A DNA stretch of 12,949 bases from SIG653 sp964509125 (GTDB lineage: Bacteria > Bacillota > Clostridia > Oscillospirales > CAG-382): positions 1 to 12,949 of the forward strand of contig CAZDVZ010000045.1 in the NCBI GenBank assembly GCA_964509125.1, in the 5' to 3' direction. This document shows, one piece after another, positions 1 through 6,556 of this stretch. Position numbers and translations under genes: made by a program. The notes under the pieces were generated by a model, which searched no databases, was not told the origin of the DNA, and saw only the letters and a program-made list of their open reading frames with translations. The stretch's first letter is position 1. Each line of letters opens with the position of its first letter.

Positions 1-1517
1 GCAAGCTTTGCAGCGTTAATACATTCTTCATCAGTAGCATCTAATTTACCGTATCTGATGTTATCCATAACGGTTCCTGTAAACAAATTGGTATCTTGCA
101 AAACAATACCAAGAGATCGTCTAAGGTCAGATTTTCTTATCTTATTAATATTAATTCCGTCATATCTTATTTTTCCGTCAGCGATATCATAAAACCTATT
201 TATAAGGTTTGTAATTGTAGTTTTACCGGCACCCGTAGCGCCAACGAATGCAACCTTTTGGCCCGGCTCTGCATAAACGGAAACATCGTGAAGAACTTGT
301 TTTCCTTCTTCGTAGCCAAAATCAACATTTAAAAGACGAACATCGCCCTTCAGTGGCGTATATGTTAACGTACCATCACCGTGCGGATGTTTCCATGCCC
401 ACTTCCCTGTTCTCTTTTCAGTTTCTTTAACATTACCATCCTTGTCAATTTCGGCGTTTACAAGAGTAACATAACCATTATCTTCTTCCGGTTTTGCGTC
501 CATTATAGAAAAGATTCTCTGTGCACCGGCAAGTCCCATAACAATGGAGTTTATTTGTTGGGAAACTTGATTTATATTTCCTGTAAATTGCTTTGTCATA
601 TTAAGAAACGGAACTATTATGCTAACGCCGAATGCTTTCCCCGAAATGCTGACATTTGATACATCTGATAAAATAAACAATCCACCGACAACTGCAATAA
701 TAACATAAAGAATGTTTCCTATATTCATATTGATCGGCCCCAAACAGTTTGCAAAAGCATTCGCCTTAAAGCTGTCATTATAAAGCTGTTCGTTTATTTT
801 CTTAAAACCATCAATACACTCTTTTTCGTGGCTAAACACCTTTACAACCTTTTGCCCGTTCATCATTTCCTGAACAAACCCTTCGGTTTCACCAATTGAT
901 TTTTGTTGACGCAAAAAATATTTAGCAGAACCTCCTCCTATTTTCTTCGTAACAAACATCATGACAACGACGCCCAAAACGACAATCAATGTAAGCCATA
1001 TACTGAAATACAGCATGATAAAAAATACACTTAAAACAATAGCTCCCGCACGTATGAGCGTAGGAAGAGCACCTGATACAAGCTGACGCATTGTATCAAT
1101 ATCATTTGTGTAACGGCTCATTATATCACCATGTTTGTTTGTGTCAAAAAACTTGATGGGAAGGTTTTGCATTGAGTCAAAAACCGTCTTACGTGTTTTT
1201 TTCAAAAAGCCTTGTGTAATATACGCCATAAGCTGAGTGTAAACCGTGATTGCAATTATAGATACAACATAAAGACCTATAAGTAAAAAGATCTTTGGAA
1301 ATATCTCAGCTTTTGCCCCTTCCCAATCCCCTATTTTCTGCCATTTTTCAATGGAAGAAACAACACTCTCAATAAACACAGCGGGAATTGCAGCTGTTAC
1401 TGACGAGAATAATATACACAAAATAGTGATAGGTACAAGCTTAGGATAAGAACTAAAAAGCATTTTTATAACGCGCTTAAATGTTCCGGGGGCAGCTTTT
1501 TTTCTGTTATTCTTCAT
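1..1517 (-). CDS. ABC exporter half-transporter, TM288/BmrD-like subunit (3' end cut by window)
   Basis: Second subunit of a heterodimeric ABC exporter: a membrane domain fused to an ATPase, exporting an unknown, probably amphipathic compound. The frame is open from ATG at 1517 to the window edge, giving 505 full codons of an expected 600 or more. Residues 1-330 form the six-helix membrane domain. A polar spacer (about 345-390, containing WAWKHPHGDG from W373) precedes the ATPase domain. Walker A is GATGAGKT with K432, fully canonical, and the Q-loop glutamine is Q474 (VLQDTNLFTG). The signature, Walker B and H-loop lie outside the window, so the expected catalytic glutamate cannot be checked. 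The start overlaps the end of the upstream subunit by 11 nt and has a Shine-Dalgarno (AAAGGGGG) inside that gene, so translation is probably coupled. The family is secure; the substrate is not known. Confidence 0.93.
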   Translation of the reverse strand, partial: MKNNRKKAAPGTFKRVIKMLFSSYPKLVPITILCILFSSVTAAIPAVFIESVVSSIEKWQKIGDWEGAKAEIFPKIFLLIGLYVVSIIAITVYTQLMAYITQGFLKKTRKTVFDSMQNLPIKFFDTNKHGDIMSRYTNDIDTMRQLVSGALPTLIRAGAIVLSVFFIMLYFSIWLTLIVVLGVVVMMFVTKKIGGGSAKYFLRQQKSIGETEGFVQEMMNGQKVVKVFSHEKECIDGFKKINEQLYNDSFKANAFANCLGPINMNIGNILYVIIAVVGGLFILSDVSNVSISGKAFGVSIIVPFLNMTKQFTGNINQVSQQINSIVMGLAGAQRIFSIMDAKPEEDNGYVTLVNAEIDKDGNVKETEKRTGKWAWKHPHGDGTLTYTPLKGDVRLLNVDFGYEEGKQVLHDVSVYAEPGQKVAFVGATGAGKTTITNLINRFYDIADGKIRYDGININKIRKSDLRRSLGIVLQDTNLFTGTVMDNIRYGKLDATDEECINAAKL

Positions 1518-3246
1518 TGCCGTTTCCCCCTTTCGTTTGTTGCTCGTAAACCTCGCGATAGATCACACTTTTGTTTAAAAGTTCACTATGTGTGCCAACA
1601 TCGGAGATCTTGCCGTTATCCATTACTATTATCATGTCAGCATCTTCAACAGAAGAAATTCTTTGTGCAATAATTATCTTTGTTGTTTCAGGGATATATT
1701 TTTTCAGACCTGATCTTATCATTGCGTCTGTTTTTGTATCAACTGCGCTTGTTGAATCATCCAAAATCAAAATTTTTGGTTTTCTCAAAAGTGCACGAGC
1801 GATGCATAATCTTTGTTTTTGACCACCCGAAACATTAGTTCCACCCTGTTCTATAATTGTGTCATAACCATCAGGGAAAGAAGAAACAAATTCATCTGCC
1901 ATGGAAAGCTTGCAGGCTTCAATAATTTCATCATCAGTTGCGTTTTCGTTGCCCCAACGAAGGTTTTCTTTAATTGTTCCGGAGAACAAAAGATTTTTCT
2001 GCAAGACCATTGCAACGGAATTTCTAAGTGAATCTAAATCATAATCCTTTACGTTACGCCCACCTACAATAACTTCGCCTACAGTTGTATCATAAAGTCG
2101 AGGGATAAGCTGAACAAACGTAGATTTACTTGAACCTGTACCGCCAATAATACCAACCGTCATTCCCGATTCAATGTTTATATTAATGTTTTCAAGAGAA
2201 TATTTCTCTGCAGAAACAGAATATTTAAATGAAACATTTTTAAATCGAATCGAACCATCATCAAGGTGTGTTACAGCAGCTTCACCACTTGTTAAAGACG
2301 ATTTTTCATCAAGTACTTCGCAAATACGTTTTGCAGACTCACTGGACATGGTGAGCATGACAAAAATCATTGAAAGCATCATAAGCGACATCAAGATCTG
2401 CATTCCGTAAGTAAGTATAGCGGATATTTGACCAACATCAATGGCTTTGGAAACGATGGAGAGATTAGAACCAACCATAAGAACAAAAACCATTATAAAG
2501 TAAAGGCATATCTGCATTATAGGCGTGTTAAGTGCAACAATTCGCTCTGCCTTTGTAAAGTCTCGTCTTATATCTTCAGATGCTTTTTCAAATTTTTCTT
2601 TTTCATATTCTTCTCTTGAAAACCCTTTTACAACACGCATTCCACGTACATTTTCTTCAATAGATTCATTAAGCTTATCATATTTTTTAAAAACTCGTCT
2701 GAAGGCAGGCATGGCATTTTTTGCAATAAAAATAAGTCCTATGGCTAAAACAGGAACAACCACAACAAAAGCCAAGCCAAGAAGACCGCCCATTTTAAAC
2801 GCCATTATAAATGAAAAAATAAGCATTAAAGGAGATCTTATTGCTGTACGAATAAGCATCATAAAAGCCATTTGAACATTGGCAACATCTGTTGTAAGTC
2901 TTGTAACAAGAGATGCGGAAGAAAATTTATCAATATTTTCAAATGAAAATTCCTGAATTTTTTCAAAAATATCACTTCTAAGATTTTTTGCAAAACCCGC
3001 AGATGCTTTTGCACAAGTATATCCTGCAATTCCACCGCAAGCTAAAGAAATAAATGCCATCACCACAAGCAACAAGCCTGTTTTAATAACGACATCAATT
3101 TCGCTATTATCTTTTATTTTGTTTACTAAATCAGCTGTTATAAACGGTATCAATACTTCAATTATAACTTCGCCGACGATGAAAATAAGTGTGAGAATAG
3201 CTGGCAATTTAAATTCTCTCACGCATTTTGAAAGTCTTTTTAACAT
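1507..3246 (-). CDS. ABC exporter half-transporter, TM287/BmrC-like subunit with degenerate ATP site
   Basis: First subunit of the heterodimeric exporter, 579 residues, a normal half-transporter length. Residues 1-300 hold the six membrane helices (for example about 15-40, 55-80, 133-176, 243-300); the ATPase domain follows. Walker A at 368-376 is GGTGSSKST, with serine (S373) instead of the glycine normally before the lysine; the DNA confirms this. Q-loop Q416. The signature at 472-476 is VSGGQ, close to canonical. Walker B ends in D496-D497, with aspartate where the catalytic glutamate belongs, and the H-loop reads IIAQR with Q528 instead of histidine. Asp for Glu and Gln for His are known marks of the degenerate-site subunit in heterodimeric exporters; its intact signature should complete the partner's working site. 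An AGGAG Shine-Dalgarno lies about 14 nt before the ATG, rather far. The gene is the first of a two-gene operon. Confidence 0.95.
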   Translation of the reverse strand: MLKRLSKCVREFKLPAILTLIFIVGEVIIEVLIPFITADLVNKIKDNSEIDVVIKTGLLLVVMAFISLACGGIAGYTCAKASAGFAKNLRSDIFEKIQEFSFENIDKFSSASLVTRLTTDVANVQMAFMMLIRTAIRSPLMLIFSFIMAFKMGGLLGLAFVVVVPVLAIGLIFIAKNAMPAFRRVFKKYDKLNESIEENVRGMRVVKGFSREEYEKEKFEKASEDIRRDFTKAERIVALNTPIMQICLYFIMVFVLMVGSNLSIVSKAIDVGQISAILTYGMQILMSLMMLSMIFVMLTMSSESAKRICEVLDEKSSLTSGEAAVTHLDDGSIRFKNVSFKYSVSAEKYSLENININIESGMTVGIIGGTGSSKSTFVQLIPRLYDTTVGEVIVGGRNVKDYDLDSLRNSVAMVLQKNLLFSGTIKENLRWGNENATDDEIIEACKLSMADEFVSSFPDGYDTIIEQGGTNVSGGQKQRLCIARALLRKPKILILDDSTSAVDTKTDAMIRSGLKKYIPETTKIIIAQRISSVEDADMIIVMDNGKISDVGTHSELLNKSVIYREVYEQQTKGGNGNEE

Positions 3247-3275
3247 TTGCGATTTCCGTTCTCCTTTTCGACCAT

Positions 3276-3307
3276 ACTATAATTATTAGAATCTCATATT
3301 TGAGATT
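3276..3307 (-). promoter_or_regulatory. Possible promoter and operator palindrome of the ABC operon
   Basis: A perfect inverted repeat, AATCTCA-TATT-TGAGATT, lies at 3290-3307, about 45-60 nt upstream of the first ABC gene. On the minus strand it is followed at 3281-3276 by TATAGT, an acceptable -10 hexamer. The matching -35 position falls inside the palindrome and is a poor match (CTCAAA). A weak core promoter overlapped by a palindrome fits a regulated promoter for a drug-type exporter, for instance one bound by a MarR or TetR family repressor, but no such regulator gene is in the window. On the plus strand the palindrome precedes a run of T, but no plus-strand gene would use it as a terminator. 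Confidence 0.3.
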
Positions 3308-3401
3308 TTTTTTCTATCATATATATTAGATTAAATGTTAATTTTTCCGTATTTTGAAAGATATCCACCGAAGCATACCTTGATGGATGTTATTGCAAAC
3401 C

Positions 3402-3434
3402 AAAAAGGCAAAGGATAAAAACTCCTCTGCCTTT
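3402..3434 (-). terminator. Rho-independent terminator after iorB
   Basis: On the minus strand a 12-bp stem (AAAGGCAGAGGA pairing with TCCTTTGCCTTT, one G-U wobble) with a 7-nt loop (GTTTTTA) ends in a run of five T. It lies about 50 nt past the iorB stop codon, and no gene lies between them. It should end the iorAB transcript and insulate it from the ABC operon downstream. Confidence 0.8.
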
Positions 3435-3485
3435 CGAAATATCGCTACTTTTGATGTTTCTACCGGGTTGTTATAGATTGCTATT

Positions 3486-4067
3486 TTACGCCTCATATCC
3501 TTTTTCAAAAGCTTTTAAATTTAAGTCTCTGAATTTTTCGGGAACACATTTATTTATAGCATCAATAAACGCTTTCTTTGAAAACGGAGATCTTTTTGCA
3601 AAAACGCCAATTAAAACAACATTGACTGCTTTTTCGTTTCCAAGTTCTCTTGCAATAGAAAGAGCGTCCACGGCAACAATATCTACACCTTTAGCCTTAA
3701 GATCCTCCACGATATTTTCGGGATATTTTGCCGCACCCGTTATTACAGGCATAGGCAATATTTTTTGTGTATTTGTAACAACAGTGCCGCCAATTTTTAA
3801 ATATGAAACCCATCTTGCGGATTCAAGCAGTTCAAAAGAAATAAGATAATCTGCCTCGCCCTTACAAATTACAGGAGAAGCAACCGCTCCCTCTTCTGCA
3901 TATCTAACGTATGTAACAACGCTTCCTCCGCGCTGCGCCATTCCATGAACTTCTGATACTTTTACATCATACCCTTGCGACAATGCAACCTCGCCTATAA
4001 TTCTGCTTGCAAGGAGAGAGCCTTGTCCGCCAACGCCCGTTATCATTATATTTTTTGTTATACTCAT
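3486..4067 (-). CDS. iorB: Indolepyruvate:ferredoxin oxidoreductase, beta subunit
   Basis: Small subunit (193 residues, normal for the family) of the oxygen-sensitive enzyme that oxidatively decarboxylates indolepyruvate and related aryl-pyruvates to aryl-acyl-CoA and CO2, reducing ferredoxin. It belongs to the pyruvate/ketoisovalerate oxidoreductase gamma-domain family. Near the N-terminus is the glycine-rich ITGVGGQGSLLASRI (residues 9-23), followed by SEVHGMAQRGGSVVTYVRY (38-56), both hallmarks of IorB. No iron-sulfur cysteine motif is present, as expected, since the clusters lie in the alpha subunit. It sits 18 nt after iorA with a good Shine-Dalgarno (AAGGGGAG, 8 nt before the ATG), so the two are cotranscribed. 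The terminator downstream closes the operon. Confidence 0.96.
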   Translation of the reverse strand: MSITKNIMITGVGGQGSLLASRIIGEVALSQGYDVKVSEVHGMAQRGGSVVTYVRYAEEGAVASPVICKGEADYLISFELLESARWVSYLKIGGTVVTNTQKILPMPVITGAAKYPENIVEDLKAKGVDIVAVDALSIARELGNEKAVNVVLIGVFAKRSPFSKKAFIDAINKCVPEKFRDLNLKAFEKGYEA

Positions 4068-4085
4068 GATATATTCTCCCCTTTA

Positions 4086-5813
4086 TTATTTAATTGCATC
4101 AAAGGCACAAAGACCTTTACAAAGGTCACAGCCGATACAAAGAGTTTTATCTATAGATACCTTTTCGCCATCAAAAGAAATTGCAGGGCACCCAATTTTC
4201 ATACATGCTTTACATTTCTTGCATTTTTCGGTATCGATAGTAAGAGATGCTTTTTTCTCAACCTTTTTGAGAAGTGCGCAAGGACGTCTAACAATGACTA
4301 CAGATGGTTCGTCTGCCGCCGTTTCTTCTTGAAGGACACGCTTACATTCCTTAAGATCGTTGGGATCCACTTTTCTAACACGTTTAATTCCCGCCGCGAG
4401 GCAAACCTTTTCAATATCAACAGGGTCTACAGGAACATTTTTAAGAGTTAAGCCCGTGCATGGGTTTTGCTGATGACCTGTCATACCTGTTATATGATTA
4501 TCAAGCACAAGCACCGTTGAAATGCTTCTGTTATATGCTATATCAATAAGACCCGTTATGCCCGAATGCATAAAAGTAGAGTCACCAATAACGGCAACAG
4601 TTTTTGAAGCAGATTCCGGGCGGACTTTATTAAATCCATGAAGCATTGAAACAGATGCTCCCATACAAATAGTTGTATCAAGCGCAGTAAGAGGCGCCGC
4701 GCCCCCTAATGTATAACATCCAATATCGCCCAAAACTGTATAATTTAAGGATTTAAGTGTATAAAAAATGCCTCGATGAGGACACCCCGGACACATTACA
4801 GGTGGTCTAACAGGAACTTCTCCATCAAATGACACAAAATTATTTTTTTGGTTATTAAGCTTTTCGGCAATGATCTCTTGTGAAAATTCGCCAATATTTG
4901 AAAGAATGTTTTTTCCGTCACATTCAATTCCTATAGAGCGGCAAAAATCTTCAATAACTCTATCAAGTTCTTCGATTATTATAACACGCTTAAATTTAGA
5001 TGCAAAGGATTTAATGAGTTTTTCAGGCAAAGGATTTACAGCGCCCAATTTCAAATATGAAGCACTATCCCCATAAACCTCCTTCGCATAAAGGTATGAT
5101 ATGCCCGCTGTAATAATACCAACGTCCGTATCATTAATTTCCACTTTATTTATAGAAGATGTTTCAAGATACTCTGCAATATCTTTCTGACGTTGTTCAA
5201 CTACAGGGTGTCTTCTTGTAGCACCCGCGGGATTCATTATGTATTTTGCGGGATTTTTTACATATTCTTTTACAGGAACTTCTGTCCGTTCACAAAGCTC
5301 CACGATACTCTGAGAATGTGCAACTCTTGTGCAAAGCCTTATCAAAACAGGGGTATCAAATTTTTCGGAAAGATCAAAAGCTAATTTTGTAAATTCTTTA
5401 CATTCAGAAGAATCTGACGGCTCAAGCATTAACAATTTTGCCGAAACAGCATAATGACGCGAATCCTGTTCATTTTGCGAAGAATGCATTCCGGGATCGT
5501 CAGCGACGGCAAGAACAAATCCTCCGTTTACACCTGTGTATGAAGATGTAAATAATGGATCCGCGGCAACATTAAGTCCAACATGCTTCATTGCAGAAAA
5601 AGCACGCGCACCTGCGACAGATGCGCCAAAAGTTGTTTCAACGGCAACTTTTTCGTTAGTCGCCCATTCTGCATAAATTTCCGGATATTTAGCGGCAAAT
5701 TCAGTGATCTCAGTGGAAGGTGTGCCGGGATAGCTCGAAACATATGTACATCCCGCTTCATACAATCCTCGTGCAATCGCTTCGTTACCAAGCAATAATT
5801 TCTTTGTAGTCAT
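4086..5813 (-). CDS. iorA: Indolepyruvate:ferredoxin oxidoreductase, alpha subunit
   Basis: Large catalytic subunit (575 residues), binding thiamine diphosphate and two [4Fe-4S] clusters. The N-terminal pyrimidine-binding domain has LLLGNEAIARG (6-16) and SSYPGTPSTEI (26-36). The pyrophosphate-binding domain shows CPGCPHRG (341-348), GDIGCYTLG (362-370) and the TPP motif from GDS (410-412) to D438-N439. The C-terminal ferredoxin-like tail carries C531, C534, C537 and C542 (CxxCxxCxxxxCP, the spacing usual in IorA), then C559, C562, C565 and C569. The residue after C569 is alanine, not the usual proline. With IorB it converts aryl-pyruvates from Trp, Phe and Tyr transamination to aryl-acyl-CoA. 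The N-terminus (MTTKKLLLGNEA) matches the family, yet the ATG lacks a close Shine-Dalgarno; the only strong one is 29 nt upstream. Confidence 0.97.
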   Translation of the reverse strand: MTTKKLLLGNEAIARGLYEAGCTYVSSYPGTPSTEITEFAAKYPEIYAEWATNEKVAVETTFGASVAGARAFSAMKHVGLNVAADPLFTSSYTGVNGGFVLAVADDPGMHSSQNEQDSRHYAVSAKLLMLEPSDSSECKEFTKLAFDLSEKFDTPVLIRLCTRVAHSQSIVELCERTEVPVKEYVKNPAKYIMNPAGATRRHPVVEQRQKDIAEYLETSSINKVEINDTDVGIITAGISYLYAKEVYGDSASYLKLGAVNPLPEKLIKSFASKFKRVIIIEELDRVIEDFCRSIGIECDGKNILSNIGEFSQEIIAEKLNNQKNNFVSFDGEVPVRPPVMCPGCPHRGIFYTLKSLNYTVLGDIGCYTLGGAAPLTALDTTICMGASVSMLHGFNKVRPESASKTVAVIGDSTFMHSGITGLIDIAYNRSISTVLVLDNHITGMTGHQQNPCTGLTLKNVPVDPVDIEKVCLAAGIKRVRKVDPNDLKECKRVLQEETAADEPSVVIVRRPCALLKKVEKKASLTIDTEKCKKCKACMKIGCPAISFDGEKVSIDKTLCIGCDLCKGLCAFDAIK

Positions 5814-5848
5814 TCTTTGAAAACAAGCTGATTTATCAACTTCTCCTT
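5810..5848 (-). promoter_or_regulatory. iorA leader: distant Shine-Dalgarno and possible nine-codon uORF
   Basis: The only strong ribosome binding site before iorA is AAGGAG at 5848-5843, 29 nt from the ATG, which is too far to serve it directly. Three nt after it is a TTG (5839-5837) that opens a nine-codon frame (LINQLVFKE, counting the first codon as Leu) ending in TGA at 5812-5810. That TGA overlaps the iorA ATG as ATGA, the usual form of translational coupling. The 3-nt spacing is shorter than ideal, so the uORF is only a possibility; iorA may instead start from a weak AAAGA. Confidence 0.3.
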
Positions 5849-5868
5849 ATATTTATTAATACAATTTG

Positions 5869-5897
5869 ATTATATAACACTTTTTTTTCAATGTCAA
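5869..5897 (-). promoter_or_regulatory. Consensus housekeeping (sigma-A) promoter of iorAB
   Basis: The -35 box TTGACA (5897-5892) and -10 box TATAAT (5874-5869) both match the consensus in all six bases and are separated by exactly 17 bp. The spacer holds a run of eight A. Transcription should begin near 5862, giving a leader of about 49 nt. I see no operator or riboswitch structure in it, which suggests strong expression unless something acts on the leader. Confidence 0.9.
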
Positions 5898-5922
5898 TAT
5901 ATTTTTGATGTAAAGTTTATAC

Positions 5923-5940
5923 AAAAGGCGGGTCCTTTTT
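5923..5940 (-). terminator. Weak hairpin before the iorAB promoter
   Basis: On the minus strand AAAAGG and CCTTTT pair around a 5-nt loop (ACCCG), ending in four T. It lies 8 nt after the stop codon of the doubtful 88-codon ORF. The stem has only two G-C pairs, so it would be a poor terminator, perhaps a backup to the stronger hairpin at 5984-6019. Confidence 0.25.
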
Positions 5941-5947
5941 ATAGTTT

Positions 5948-6214
5948 TTAAACCGTGTAGTTATGTGTTGCTTTTATAAAATTAAAAATAGAGTGACTAT
6001 TTAAAGCCACCCTATTTTTTATTTCAAATTTTTCAAACGACTCATCTATCTGATCAATAATCAACTCGTCAGAATAATTTATAATTTCAAAGAACTTATC
6101 AGCAGATCTTTTGATATCATCATTTTTTACAATATAATAGATATTATGATAAACATAAATTATATAATTATAAATCCCGTGAAGATTATATTGACCTAAG
6201 AATGATATTGTCAT
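5948..6214 (-). CDS. Doubtful hypothetical protein, 88 residues
   Basis: I do not recognise this ORF. It begins 35 nt after the SASP stop codon in the same direction. The first 30 residues are rich in Tyr, Ile and Asn (about seven Tyr between residues 15 and 27); the middle (about 31-70) looks like ordinary charged helical protein, with ADKFFEIINYSDELIIDQID. There is no signal peptide, cysteine cluster or known motif. In favour: a complete frame in the right orientation and protein-like middle codons. Against: no Shine-Dalgarno before the ATG, AT-driven composition, and a terminator-like hairpin over codons 66-77. If it is not a gene, 5814-6249 is a 436-nt intergenic region holding the iorAB leader and promoter plus two hairpins. 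Confidence 0.35.
   Translation of the reverse strand: MTISFLGQYNLHGIYNYIIYVYHNIYYIVKNDDIKRSADKFFEIINYSDELIIDQIDESFEKFEIKNRVALNSHSIFNFIKATHNYTV
5978..6019 (-). terminator. Probable Rho-independent terminator of the pth-mfd-SASP gene string
   Basis: On the minus strand a 14-bp stem (AAAAATAGGGTGGC with GTCACTCTATTTTT, two G-U wobbles) closes an 8-nt loop (TTTAAATA) and runs into TTTTTAATTTTAT. Read on the plus strand, the two wobbles become A-C mismatches, so it works better on the minus strand. It is about 230 nt after the SASP stop codon and overlaps the last part of the doubtful 88-codon ORF. Confidence 0.6.
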
Positions 6215-6249
6215 ATTTGAAATCTTATTCTTAATATTGTCGATTTTGG

Positions 6250-6450
6250 TTATTTGTTATTCTGGATATTCTGTTCAGCCTGCTGAATCATTTTCTTAAC
6301 CATTTGGCCGCCTACAGAACCTGCTTGTCTTGCAGTTATATCGCCGTTATATGACTTATTGAGAGTAACGCCAACTTCGTTAGCTGCTTCCATCTTAAAT
6401 TTTTCCATTGCTTCTTTTGCTTCGGGAACTACATGTTTATTACTTGCCAT
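6250..6450 (-). CDS. Alpha/beta-type small acid-soluble spore protein
   Basis: DNA-binding spore protein of 66 residues, typical for this family, made in the developing forespore. It coats spore DNA in an A-like form, protecting it from UV, heat and chemicals, and is digested at germination for amino acids. Conserved parts visible: KMEAANEVGV (19-28), which aligns with the site cut by the germination protease GPR (between E21 and A22), and GDITARQAGSVGGQMVKKMI (36-55), the family signature. The start is the ATG at 6450 because AAAGGAG lies 9 nt before it and MASNKHVVPEAKEAMEKFK is a normal N-terminus. The frame extends upstream to 6570, but that part overlaps the previous gene and has no family similarity. 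It lies 106 nt after the second lipoprotein gene, so a separate forespore promoter is expected; I could not identify a convincing one. Confidence 0.96.
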   Translation of the reverse strand: MASNKHVVPEAKEAMEKFKMEAANEVGVTLNKSYNGDITARQAGSVGGQMVKKMIQQAEQNIQNNK

Positions 6451-6556
6451 TATATTAATCTCCTTTAAATGGTTTAAACTTTTTTTCTTTGAGGTTTTAT
6501 CCTCGCTAATATTATTGCACCCATTCAAGGAAATATAAGAGGGAATTTTTTCAATT

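Noticed and set aside
6186..6236. Inverted repeat TAAGAAT / ATTCTTA between the SASP stop and the 88-codon ORF
   Set aside because: The arms are short, AT-rich and separated by over 20 nt with no T-run after them, so chance is the likelier cause.
6495..6527. Possible SigG promoter for the SASP gene (TGAATG and GATAAAA on the minus strand)
   Set aside because: The -10-like box matches only in part and the 20-bp spacing is too long for SigG, so I do not call it.
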